From Spirogloea muscicola (Eukaryota; Streptophyta; Zygnematophyceae; Spirogloeales; Spirogloeaceae): a DNA stretch of 15,243 nucleotides. The notes beneath the pieces are model-generated. The model made no database searches. It saw nothing but the letters and a program-made list of their open reading frames with translations, and had not been told where the DNA came from. Numbering within the stretch: the first letter of the stretch is position 1; every line of letters begins with the position of its first letter. Both the position numbers and the translations under genes were made by a program. The stretch lies in the NCBI GenBank assembly GCA_009602725.1, contig WELB01000131.1, positions 358,987 through 374,229 of the forward strand, read 5' to 3'. This document shows positions 1 through 8,941 of the stretch, piece after piece.

Positions 1-1
1 G

Positions 2-1692
2 GCGGGCAGCGGCAGCGGCGGCGGCGAGGCGGGCGCGGCGGCGCTGGCGCGCACGCACGCCAAGTTCAAGGAGTCGTGCTGGAAGGCGACGTACTACAGC
101 GCGTCCGAGCTGCTGGCGCTGGCCGTCACCGTGCCGGAGCCCTGGTTCCTGGACACCGAGAAGTACTGGCTCGGCCCCGGCGACCAGTGCTGGCCCGACC
201 AGCTCATCAAGTGGGCACCCCACCCCCCTTAACAATTATGTGTTTAGGTTAGCGTTTAGGGTTTAAGGCTCTAGGGCTTTAGGGACCTGCTAATCTTCTG
301 CCTTCTATTATCGCAAGTCAGGGTCCGCCAGTGTCTTAGTAGCTTGCGAACGGTTACCGTAAGAAAACAAAGATATATTTTCACAGTATGGCAAGACGAC
401 TATCTGTACCTATCAACGGGATGAAGTTAGTGAATCTTGATCTACTGCTTAGTGCTAAACCTGGGGGTTTCCTTCTAATGGCCATGTTGATGTCTGTTGT
501 GCAGGTACAAGCTCAAGACGCTGTACATGTTCATGGGGGGCTTCTACACCTACTCCATCTTCGCGCTCGTGTTCTGGGAGACGCGCCGCAAGGACTTCGG
601 CGTCTCCATGGCGCACCACGTCGCCTCCGTCCTCCTCATCGTCTTCTCCTATGTCGCCAGGTGCGCCACTGCCTCCGGTGCTGTCCTCGGCCCGCAACGA
701 TCTTCAAGCCAGCCCCAGAGCCACACCACGTCAGAGGTTTGCCGCATGTTACGTCACTTGCCAACGATCACAAGACACGCCCGGGAGAATTGTAGCATTT
801 CATTTAAGCAAGCTGCACAATGTCAAGTAGCAGATATACTCATGTCTACAAGCGATGGTGTGATAAGTGATTAGTGCTTTTTAGTTGGCTTCTGACTTGC
901 CACCGAGCGTGGCCAGGTTTGCGCGCATCGGATCGGTCGTGGTGGCCATCCACGACGCGAGCGACGTGTGGCTGGAGCTGGCGAAGCTCAGCCGCTACTG
1001 CCAGTTCGACCTCGGCGCCACCACCAACTTTGCGCTCTTTGCCCTCTCCTGGCTGCTCCTGCGCCTCGTCTACTACCCGTTCTGGGTCATCTGGAGCACC
1101 ACGTATGCTCGCCCAGCTCCCGGCTCCCAGTATCTAAGTCTAGCTCTTGCACCTCTGACCCCCCCATAACCCTCAGTTGCAGAAGCCTAGAGACTTAATT
1201 TAAGTTTCTAGGCTTTCCATGTGATGAAGCCTTGCTTTCGCCATCCTTGAGGCTTGATCTCAAGCCTCCGCCTCTTAGAATTTCACATAAAAGCACAACG
1301 GCCTTGCAGCCGCCGCTGCTGCCTGACAGCAGGATGCATGTTATATTCCGGCAGCTACGAGGTGCTCAAGGTACTGAACAAGGAGAAGCACAAGTACGAT
1401 GGTCCGGTGCTCTATTATACCTTCAACACGCTGCTCATTATGCTGCTCGTGCTGCACATTTACTGGTGGATCCTCATCTACCGCATCCTCGTCAAGCAGC
1501 TCTTCACGTCCGGCACCGTGGCCAAGGACGATCGCGAAGGTGGGCCATCCACTACATACAAAACCTGGTCATGCTGTGGCAGGTGAGAGCAGAGTCCCCT
1601 GCGTAATTGTGCTCGCCCTGCAGCACACTGGTGGTGACCACCGAGATGCTCCTTGGGTGCTGCTTCTTGCAGATTCGGAGGACGAGGACTGA
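2..1692 (+). CDS. LAG1: LAG1-type ceramide synthase (TLC domain), 5'-partial, 5 exons
   Basis: Sphingoid-base N-acyltransferase: it joins a fatty acyl-CoA to a long-chain base to make (dihydro)ceramide in the ER membrane. Exons are 2-210, 505-660, 917-1102, 1355-1539 and 1673-1692. All four introns are GT-AG (phases 2,2,2,1) and the frame stays open for 251 residues to TGA at 1690-1692. The first exon runs off the window, so the N-terminus is missing. Visible family marks are the entry segment KFKESCWK, the block [19 protein letters not shown], the catalytic histidine pair in MAHHVA (visible residues 107-108), and the Lag1 motif [15 protein letters not shown]. Hydrophobic helices continue to [17 protein letters not shown]. 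The very acidic tail DREDSEDED ends the protein. It most resembles plant LOH proteins of the LOH1/LOH3 class, from memory. Substrate chain length cannot be read from the sequence. Family call is very sure; the first exon's upstream limit is unknown. Confidence 0.95.
255..284 (+). repeat. Degenerate telomere-like (TTTAGGG) motifs in LAG1 intron 1
   Basis: Inside intron 1 (211-504) there is a run of TTTAGGG-like words: TTTAGGG, then TTTAAGG, CTAGGG and TTTAGGG. TTTAGGG is the telomere repeat of plants and many green algae. The run is short and imperfect, so it is an interstitial-like patch or chance, not a telomere. Confidence 0.5.
1183..1215. repeat. 33-nt near-perfect palindrome in LAG1 intron 3
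   Basis: The arms at 1183-1198 and 1200-1215 are reverse complements with one mismatch (1192 against 1206) around a single central base at 1199. As RNA this gives a stem that must open a small loop at its AT-rich centre; as DNA it could extrude as a cruciform. It lies about 80 bases into intron 3 (1103-1354), far from both splice sites. It is too short for a typical miRNA precursor. Confidence 0.7.
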
Positions 1693-1761
1693 CGTTCTTG
1701 GCACGGCAACGCAGAGCGGGCTGTGTGCGCAGGCTGGCAGCCGGCCTCTGCATCGCTCTCT

Positions 1762-1821
1762 GTGACATGAATTCCCATTAGCGGCAATTTAGTGACATGA
1801 AATTCCTATTGCGCCATTTAA
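1762..1821. repeat. Two-copy imperfect 30-bp tandem repeat in the LAG1 3' region
   Basis: Copies at about 1762-1791 and 1792-1821 both start with GTGACATGAA/GTGACATGAAT-like sequence followed by ATTCC, a C/T-ATT block, GCG and ATTTA. They differ by small indels and substitutions. The repeat begins about 70 bases past the LAG1 stop, so it probably lies in the 3' UTR. No coding potential is seen. Confidence 0.7.
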
Positions 1822-2186
1822 TTTTCGAACTTATGCTCCTTATTGAGTGGCTTCCACTCCTGCATGTCAAAGTCGATTTGCAAAGTACAAGCATTTACCT
1901 GTCGTCCAATGCAGCAGCCGCCGTGAAAGATAGTGGAGGATGATGGCAGACATTTTACTGTACTGGCGGTCTTGAAGCGAAACCCATTGATTGGAGAGAG
2001 TTGATGCTGTAGCTCTCGAGCAGGTCAAGCCTAGCGGTGTGGCCCTACTTCACTTCTGGCTATTTCAAATTGTCGAATCCACCAAAAGCATATACGCTGC
2101 CCTCCGCTTATTAGTCCAGCATATCGCCGAGAAATTTGGAGCAGGCTGCCGCACAAACTTGCCAAAGGCCGCACTTTCCAGCTTCA

Positions 2187-2226
2187 AGGCCCGGGCTCGG
2201 AAGTTCAGGCCCGGGCTCGGAAGTTC
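2187..2226. repeat. Perfect 20-bp tandem duplication
   Basis: The 20-base unit AGGCCCGGGCTCGGAAGTTC occurs twice head to tail (2187-2206 and 2207-2226) without a mismatch, and the next bases repeat the unit's opening AAGGC. The unit is GC-rich against a less GC-rich background. Perfect identity suggests a recent duplication. Confidence 0.9.
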
Positions 2227-3202
2227 AAGGCATGTACATGTCCAGATTAGCAAAGCATGTGTGCACTCGTCGTCGCGGGAGGTTGCATCAATGTAGCAGT
2301 TGCGTCAATGTGCAGAGTTCTTTGCAAAAGTTGCCCACTTGCAAGCCGCTGGGAAATATTGGTGGAGACAAGCATCTAAACTTCCATGTGACCATATCGT
2401 TAGCAATGTACGTAGCCGTGCGTGTCACTGGTGCCCAGTATTGAGCACAAATGGGCACTGCTTGCAATATGGCTTTATCACATGCAGGACTAAAATCTCT
2501 GTCCATGGTTGCAAGGCTGGCGCTCACCACTTATCAACAGTGACACATATCGCCAATCTTAGCCCTTGCATATTCTGGCCCCAACGACCTCTCAAAGGTT
2601 ATGACAAACAGAAGTGCAGCAGAGCACAATGCCAAATGTGCAGGTACCCATTCCAACAAGTCCAGAGTCCGTGGAAGCACCAGGGCATCGTTGAGAGCCA
2701 AAGTCATAAATCACTGGTCAACAGATGTCCTCTATCTTGGCATTGCATGGCTTGCATACCAGCTAAGCGGCATCTCAGTCTGCGCTTGGAATTCGTGTCC
2801 AGTTGCTGGACTTCAAGCCACTACAAAAGATGACATTGTCCCATACTCACTCCCACCACGCCCTCGTCAATCGAGCACATGAGTACTTCTCCATGGATCG
2901 GCATCAACTAGAAAGCTCAAATTGGCCTCAACTCTAACCGCCTCCACCGCCGTAGGCTTTGCCAAAGAAGAGCAACTGCAAGGTCCACGCCAGCAGGCAA
3001 GTAGCAATGTTAATGTACTAACCGCAGTAAGTGAAGCACCAACTGGAGAGCATTCCAAGTGGATTATCGAAGGTGATAACTGGAAGACAGCAGCAATGAC
3101 ATCTACTGGGTGGATCCACGATTCATTTGGATATACAATATGCATCGAGCCCAATGCTTGCACTGCCAGTTATAGACATGTCTCTTGAGTCACAATGCCT
3201 CT

Positions 3203-3207
3203 TTACA
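3203..3207 (-). promoter_or_regulatory. Candidate TGTAA polyadenylation signal of the carrier gene
   Basis: On the minus strand TGTAA lies 34 bases past the TGA at 3241. TGTAA is the usual poly(A) signal of chlorophyte green algae. The motif is short and the distance is at the low end, so this is tentative. Confidence 0.35.
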
Positions 3208-3240
3208 TAGCTGGCAGGATGGCCTGACAATTCTAACAAG

Positions 3241-5147
3241 TCACTCTCTTCCAAGCACATTCTGAAACCAATCAGAAGATGCAGCAAGGACATAGCCAGA
3301 CCTGCAACTGATCGTAGCCAGCAAGTACTCCAGCACCAGCAACTGCACGAAGAATATTCGCCCCAGCTCCCTTGAATAACGATGACACACCTTCCTTAGC
3401 CATAATCTGCAGAATGAAACAGCAAGGTCACTCTGCTTGAACGGACAACGTGATGTCGACAAGAGCAATATGTCACAACTGACTGACAAGCTGGACAAGG
3501 TGGACTGCATATATCAAATTGTCATCCTGCAGTCTGGTCATTTGCTGTTTACTTGGTAGCCTGTGCTTTCGATCTTTCAGGTACCTGATTGAAAGCATCA
3601 ATGGAGCTCTTGTATTTAACGGCTTGTCCAGACGTCATCATCATACGACGCCGGACAGTATCAATTGGATACGAAGCCAGGCCTGCTCCAATAGTAATAC
3701 CCCAACCCAGCAAGAAACTGGCCAAGAAGCTTCCCTGCGCATACATTGCACATTCCAATGTACACAGATGAGCATGAGCCCAACAAGACTAGACACAAGG
3801 TGCCACATTGAACCCAACGGAATTTGCGAATAGCATTGCCAACAACTTCAAGCAGAGTGCAGAGCAGTGCCAACTGCCAAGAGACATTGGGCTCAAAGAA
3901 GCTCTTGATGAAAGGACCATACGGCAACCACACAGCAATCTTGGAATCAGTCATATATAATGTGGTCTACATGAAGTCGTGGACTCTACCTCAAGGTTGC
4001 CAGTCAGGACCACAGGCTTTAGAGAATCATACATTCCAAAGTACAGGCCACGGTACACAATGATTCCCACGCACGAAATGGTAAAACCGCGGTAAAGTCC
4101 AGCAAGGCCATCAGTGGCAAGGGTCTTCCTGCATTTTCATGCAATGTCCAGTTTTAGATTGTGTAGATGCATTCAGGATGGACCTTCAGGGGCACAGCTA
4201 GGCTCGCAAATCAGAGCTGACAGCAAGATGCAACATTGAGTTTTGTGGAAAAATGGAGGCTCAGAACAGCGGCAGGTGTTGGAGTTTGCCTGTAAACATC
4301 AATAAGGCCGTTGAACTGACGCTCGCCTCCTTTCTTGGCAGATTTGTTGTCATTAGCAAGGCGCGTACGAGCATAGTCCAGAGAGTAGACAAAGGCAAGG
4401 GAAGAAGCGCCAGCTGCTCCTCCAGAAGCGAGGTTGCCGGCGAACCACTTCCAGTAACCATCCCTGTCCTTCTTGAACCCGAATAGCTTCTTGAAGTAGT
4501 CCTTGAACGCAAAGTTCAGAGCCTGCCATGCGCGTCGCACCTCGTACTCGTGATTAGCAGATATCAGGCAAGCGCAAATCTAAAGAACATCTATTTATAT
4601 ACATATGTAGCCCTAGGTTCGCACTTGCGAGCCACTTAGGGTGCTCCGAGGCCTCTGCAAGGACCTGAGTGGGGAAGTAGCGGATGACGTTGGCAGTGTT
4701 GCCACGCCACAGAGCCAGGACGCCCTCGTCCTTGACGGTGCGAGCAAAGCACTCGCCGATGCCCTTGTACGGCTCCGACAGGCGCCCCTGCTTGAGCATC
4801 TCGTCCTGGTTCTGGATCAGGAGCTTGACGCGCTCGATGGGGGCGGCGGCGGTCTTGGAGACGGCGGCCGACACGCCGCCCATGAGGAAGTCGACGAGGA
4901 AGCCGGTGACGGACCCCTTCTTCACGCCCCCCTTGCCCTCGGTGGCGGCCGGGATGAAGAGCGGCGCCACGCACTTGACGGCGGTCAGATCCGCCAGCGG
5001 CGTGGCGAAGACCGGATTCACGGGCAGGCGCAGGTCGGGCAGCCCCGCCAACGCCAGATCGGGGCGCGCCGCCGGGCGGCTGGGGGCCAGCCGGCTGCCG
5101 AGGTAGGACGCGCCGAGCAGCTGCGAGACGCCCGCCGGGTCAAACAT
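3241..5147 (-). CDS. AAC: Mitochondrial ADP/ATP carrier (adenine nucleotide translocator), 6 exons
   Basis: Inner-membrane antiporter that exports matrix ATP for cytosolic ADP. Minus-strand exons are 5147-4665, 4522-4290, 4128-3990, 3734-3585, 3406-3302 and 3261-3241, giving 376 residues. All three mitochondrial-carrier repeats are present: PIERVK at residues 103-108, SLDYAR at 208-213 (the Pro-less form normal in these carriers), and PIDTVR followed by the diagnostic RRRMMM signature at 313-318. The start is taken at MFDPAG because it gives the roughly 80-residue leader usual in plant-type carriers; the same frame is open upstream but is Arg/Pro-rich and crosses an undetermined base. The intron after exon 2 begins with GC. 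The C-terminus has two readings: splicing a 40-nt intron gives YDQLQ-NVLGRE, which resembles the family ending; without it the frame ends at 3272 with [14 protein letters not shown]. Family call is very sure, last exon moderate. Confidence 0.95.
4129..4289 (-). other. GC-AG intron in the ADP/ATP carrier gene
   Basis: The intron between exons 2 and 3 starts AG|GCAAAC and ends TGCAG|G. The family sequence DVYRKTLA...GLYRGF is restored only if the join is made here: codon AG+G gives Arg, followed by AAG for Lys. No GT in reach keeps both the frame and the conserved residues. GC-AG introns are a known minor class removed by the major spliceosome and normally have strong donor context. Confidence 0.85.
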
Positions 5148-5752
5148 CGTGGCGAGAATGGGAATGGATGGCGCGCCGCCGCGAACTCCGCGCCTGGCGC
5201 GCGGCGCGACCGGCGCGCGGCGCGANATTTCGGCACCTCGCTTTTCGCCGTAATCATGCGGGGAGGGGGGGGCGTGGGGGCCCCCTCCTCCAGGGGGCCG
5301 CATACCGGCCGTCGATCGGGGAGCCCCTGCCATTGCCGTCCGATGGCCACGGCCCGAAATCGCGCGCCACGTGGCGGCGTCGCGGCGGGCCCAGCCCCAT
5401 CCGACGGCGGGTGGAATTAACCTCCCACCAGGCGAGGCCCCCTTTCCACGTTCAAGTCATAATCATTGATAGAACTGCTCTTTTGAAGGGAGGCCCCTGC
5501 GCTGCGGGCCCGTCGCTGCCAACGACCTACCCGGCGGGGGCGGTCCCAGGGTCCCGTTCAAACCTGCCGCGGGGGGGGTTCCGGGACGGCGCCGCCGTCC
5601 CCCCTCCCCGCCGGCCGCCCAGTCGCCTTCCCGTGCCCTCCCTTCCGCCCGCCCTCCCTCCCTCCTCCCCGGGAGGGCTCGTTCCCCACGGTAACTCCAA
5701 CAGCCTCACGCACCTCCCCGCCTCCCTCCGCCGGCGCGCCTTCCCGCCCGCC
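5148..5752. promoter_or_regulatory. Divergent, GC-extreme promoter/5' UTR region shared by carrier and TM9SF genes
   Basis: The two start codons face away from each other across 605 bases, so both promoters should lie here. The carrier side (5160-5300) is nearly pure GC, with a 14-base direct repeat GGCGCGCGGCGCGA at 5196-5209 and 5212-5225, and a G-run/C-run block at 5255-5295. The TM9SF side (5590-5690) is a C/T-rich tract just upstream of the start. A short AT-rich island sits at about 5455-5485. I see no clear TATA box. Base 5226 is undetermined (N), directly after the direct repeat. Confidence 0.55.
5196..5225. repeat. 14-bp GC-only direct repeat next to an undetermined base
   Basis: GGCGCGCGGCGCGA occurs at 5196-5209 and again at 5212-5225, with two bases between. 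The N at 5226 follows at once, which fits a sequencing or assembly difficulty in this GC hairpin-prone stretch. Confidence 0.8.
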
Positions 5753-8700
5753 ATGGGCCGCGCCGCCGGCTCCGCCGCTGCCTCCGCCGCGGCGGCCGCC
5801 GTGAGCGTCGCCGCCCTGCTGCTGGCCGCCGGCGCGCGGCCCGCTGCCGCCTTCTACCTGCCCGGCGTCGCGCCTGCCGACTTCAAGAAGGTCGAATGTC
5901 CCCCCCATCCCCGTCCCCATCCTCCTCCCTGCCAGCAGCCCTCCTTCGCAGATCCCGTCTGCTCGCCGTGGATCTCGCCAGTCCAGGACGGCTCCTTGCC
6001 ACCAGTCCTCGTCGGGCTAGATTTCTCCTTATGCTGAAAGCTCACGCCTTCGTTCTGCCCTGTCACCCATCAGGATGCTCCCATGACAATCAAGGTGAAC
6101 AAGCTGTCGTCCACCAGAACACAGCTGCCATACGAATACTACACTCTCCCATTCTGCCGGCCAGACAAGATTGTCAACAGCGCCGAGAATCTGGGAGAGG
6201 TCCTCCGGGGAGATCGCATCGAGAATTCAGTGTACATTGTGAGTTCGAATGCTATTGCTGGACTTGAGGTTGCTCCTCTGCGGTTGTTTGTGGTGTAAAC
6301 GACGACTCTGACCCTTCGCGCGACTTTCTTGTAAATTACAGCGTCCTGGCTACACCATCTTACACTTGCAACCAGCACATGGTCGTTGGTGCAGTTCTCT
6401 ATGGAGAATGATGAGCAGTGCAAGTTCCTCTGCAGAATAGACAAGCTGTCGGCCGAGGAGTCCAAGTTGTTCAAAGAGCGCATTGACGAGGATTATCGCG
6501 TAAACATGTAAGCAAAGGGTGAGCTGACCAGATGAGGCTGTTCGTATCTGCCAATATGCAGTATCATTTTAAAAAGCTACTGCCTACTGCCCCTTCTCTC
6601 TTGGTGGCTGGCTAAGCTCTTGCTGTCGCCTCAGGATTCTGGACAATTTACCAGTAGCAGTGCCCAGGGTGCACGAGTTGGAGAATGGCAAGTACACCAC
6701 CTATGAACGTGGATACGCTGTTGGGAAGAAGGTGGAGGTATGTTCCTTCAGCCATTGAATGGCCAGGTCCACCACACTGCCTACTGTATTGTACTCTCTG
6801 CACTCCCAAATCTTATGTCACGGCTCTCATTGCATGCCACTCTGATACATTCTGACCGGAAGCTGTTGCTTGTGCAGGGCACATATGCCATCCACAATCA
6901 CCTGAGCTTTACTGTTCTCATACACAAGGATCCCAACACAGAGACGTCTCGCATCGTAGGATTTGAGGTCAAACCTGTCAGGTATGCCGCAGGTTTCATT
7001 GGGTGCAGCCTGCCTTGTGCGGGTAGCAGTGTGCAATAGGCATGTTGTGCTGTGGACCTACATAGGTCAGAGGCAGGTGATGAGCTGGGTAATGAGGATG
7101 TTGGTATTACGATACAAGACTGTGTCATACAGAATCCGGAGACGCCACCAGGGCTTGGAAAGCAGGGCGCTTCCATCTTGACCTAGACAGGTCTTCTACG
7201 TTTTTACCAGCCACTGTCGCTGTCGGTCGCTGAGACTATGTGTAACGCAAGCCCTTGTGTCATTCAATGTTGACAGCATCAAGCATACATATGACGGTGT
7301 GTTTGACCCCATGAAGCCCCGTCTGAATACCTGCAACCCCATGAAGAAGAAGTTTGTCGACCAAGTGGAGCGTATAGCAGACCTTCAGACTGTGGAGGAG
7401 AACGACGAGATCATCTTCACACATGACGTCAATTTTACGGTCAGCTTACTGCCCGCGTACAAGTGACAGATTCAGACCATCATTGATTGTTTCATCCAAT
7501 TTGAGCATCATTTGCATGACAATGATCACTCTTGCCGTCCATGTGTGTGTCCTACTTTATTGACCTACGGAAGGATGTCAGCAGCACATCCTTTATCTTC
7601 AGATGGTGTTACAAAAGTTTGCTAGTTATCTTGCATTAGTAACACTGAAGTAGACCTCGCTGGTCTGGTGTTGCTTTTGTTCAAAAGGACACAGTCGGAG
7701 AAAGGACTGTACTGGTTGTGGTGGGTGTAAGTATCTGCTATGGCGGCTGAGTAGAGCATTGCGTGTCTGTGGTCTTGCAGATGAACAATGAGATCAAGTG
7801 GGCCTCTCGTTGGGACACATACCTGCTCATGACAGATGACCACATCCACTGGTTCTCGATCATCAACTCGCTGATGATTGTGCTTTTCCTGTCGGGCATG
7901 GTTGCCATGATTATGATGAGGACTCTCCACCGCGATATATCCAAGTACAACCAACTTGAAACGCAAGATGAGGCTCAGGAGGAGACTGGGTGGAAGCTGG
8001 TTCATGGGGATGTCTTCCGGCCCCCAGCGCAGGCGGGCCTACTGTGCGTGTTTGTCGGAACGGGCGTGCAGTTCTTCGGCATGACGGTGGTGACCATGGC
8101 ATTTGCTGTACTGGGCTTCTTGTCACCTGCCAACCGTGGAGGCTTAACGACAGCCATGCTTCTCCTGTGGGTCTTCATGGGCCTTTTTGCTGGCTACTCC
8201 TCGTCACGCCTCTACAAGATGTTCAAGGGCACCGACTGGAAGATGAACACCCTCAAGACTGCCTTCCTTTTCCCAGGCACCATTTTCGTCCTCTTCTCCA
8301 TACTCAACTTCCTGATCTGGGGCGAGAAATCATCAGGAGCAGTTCCCTTTGGCACCATGTTTGCACTCTTCTTCCTCTGGTTCGGCATCTCTGTGCCCCT
8401 TGTCTTCATTGGCAGCTACTTTGGCTACAAGAAGCCTGCCATTGAGGACCCTGTGAGGACCAACAAGATCCCCCGCCAGATCCCTGAGCAGGCCTGGTAC
8501 ATGCGTCCAGTGTTCTCCATCCTCATCGGAGGGATTCTACCTTTCGGCGCGGTCTTCATTGAGCTCTTCTTCATCCTCACCTCCATCTGGCTGCACCAGT
8601 TCTACTACATCTTTGGTTTCCTTTTCATTGTCTTCGTGATCCTGATTGTGACCTGCGCGGAGATCACCATCGTGCTGTGCTACTTCCAGCTGTGCTCTGA

Positions 8701-8941
8701 GGACTATCATTGGTGGTGGCGAGCATACCTCACGTCTGGCTCATCCGCCCTCTACTTGTTCCTGTATGCCGCCTTCTACTTCTTCACGAAGCTGGAGATC
8801 ACGAAGCCAGTGTCAGCTGTGCTTTACTTCGGCTACATGATCATCATATCCTACTCCTTCTTTGTGCTTACTGGCACCATTGGCTTCTATGCCTGCTACT
8901 GGTTTGTGCGTACCATCTACGCCTCAGTCAAGATCGACTGA
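5753..8941 (+). CDS. TM9SF: Transmembrane 9 superfamily protein (nonaspanin / plant EMP), complete, 7 exons
   Basis: Nine-helix membrane protein of the Golgi/endosome system. Exons are 5753-5890, 6074-6238, 6395-6507, 6635-6737, 6878-6981, 7277-7439 and 7781-8941; all introns are GT-AG and the product is 648 residues, normal for the family. The start ATG has a good context (GCCATGG) and gives an Ala/Leu-rich signal peptide ending near residue 33 (ARPAAA|FYLPG). The luminal domain (about 34-285) shows KVNKLSSTRTQLPYEYY, LPFCRP, NLGEVLRGDRIENS and DEQCKFLCRI. Exon 7 alone encodes the whole membrane part, starting at SRWDTYLLM and including YKKPAIEDPVRTNKIPRQIP and CSEDYHWWWRAYLTSG. The C-terminus SVKID matches the KxD/E Golgi-retention signal described for plant EMPs. 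The family has roles in sorting, adhesion and metal handling, but no specific cargo can be inferred. The product is of the TM9SF2/4-like group. Very sure. Confidence 0.96.

Larger units (their letters stand above)
1693..3240. other. Gene-poor convergent spacer between LAG1 and the ADP/ATP carrier
   Basis: This 1.55-kb stretch lies after the LAG1 stop and after the carrier stop, so it must hold both 3' UTRs. Its base composition is much less GC-rich than the exons. Open frames up to 177 codons exist (for example 2300-2833 on +), but their translations are rich in Cys, His and Trp, have no family I recognise, and are open in several overlapping frames at once. I found no tRNA box B, no transposase or reverse-transcriptase motif and no terminal repeats. 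It holds two short tandem duplications, listed separately. Confidence 0.6.

Noticed and set aside
2040-2100. Possible tRNA box B (GTCGAATCC-like)
   Set aside because: No matching box A and no cloverleaf arms could be drawn around it.
2300-2833. 177-codon open frame on + in the spacer
   Set aside because: The translation is rich in Cys, His and Trp, has no family motif, and overlaps other open frames of similar length on both strands. It reads as non-coding.
2867-3188. Paired open frames on both strands, suspected retrotransposon remnant
   Set aside because: I looked for reverse transcriptase, integrase and RNase H motifs in all frames and saw none, and there are no terminal repeats.
3661-3954. 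97-codon minus-strand frame overlapping the carrier gene
   Set aside because: Its first part lies in the intron between carrier exons 3 and 4 (3735-3989), and the remainder overlaps exon 4 in a different reading frame. Conserved carrier residues join exactly across the intron when it is removed.
4641-5420. 259-codon open frame on + opposite the carrier's first exon
   Set aside because: It is the antisense shadow of a GC-rich exon; the translation has no conserved motif, while the minus strand encodes a clear carrier.
5168-5752. Upstream extension of the TM9SF frame to an earlier ATG
   Set aside because: The extension is Pro/Arg-rich, crosses an undetermined base, and would bury the signal peptide that starts at 5753.
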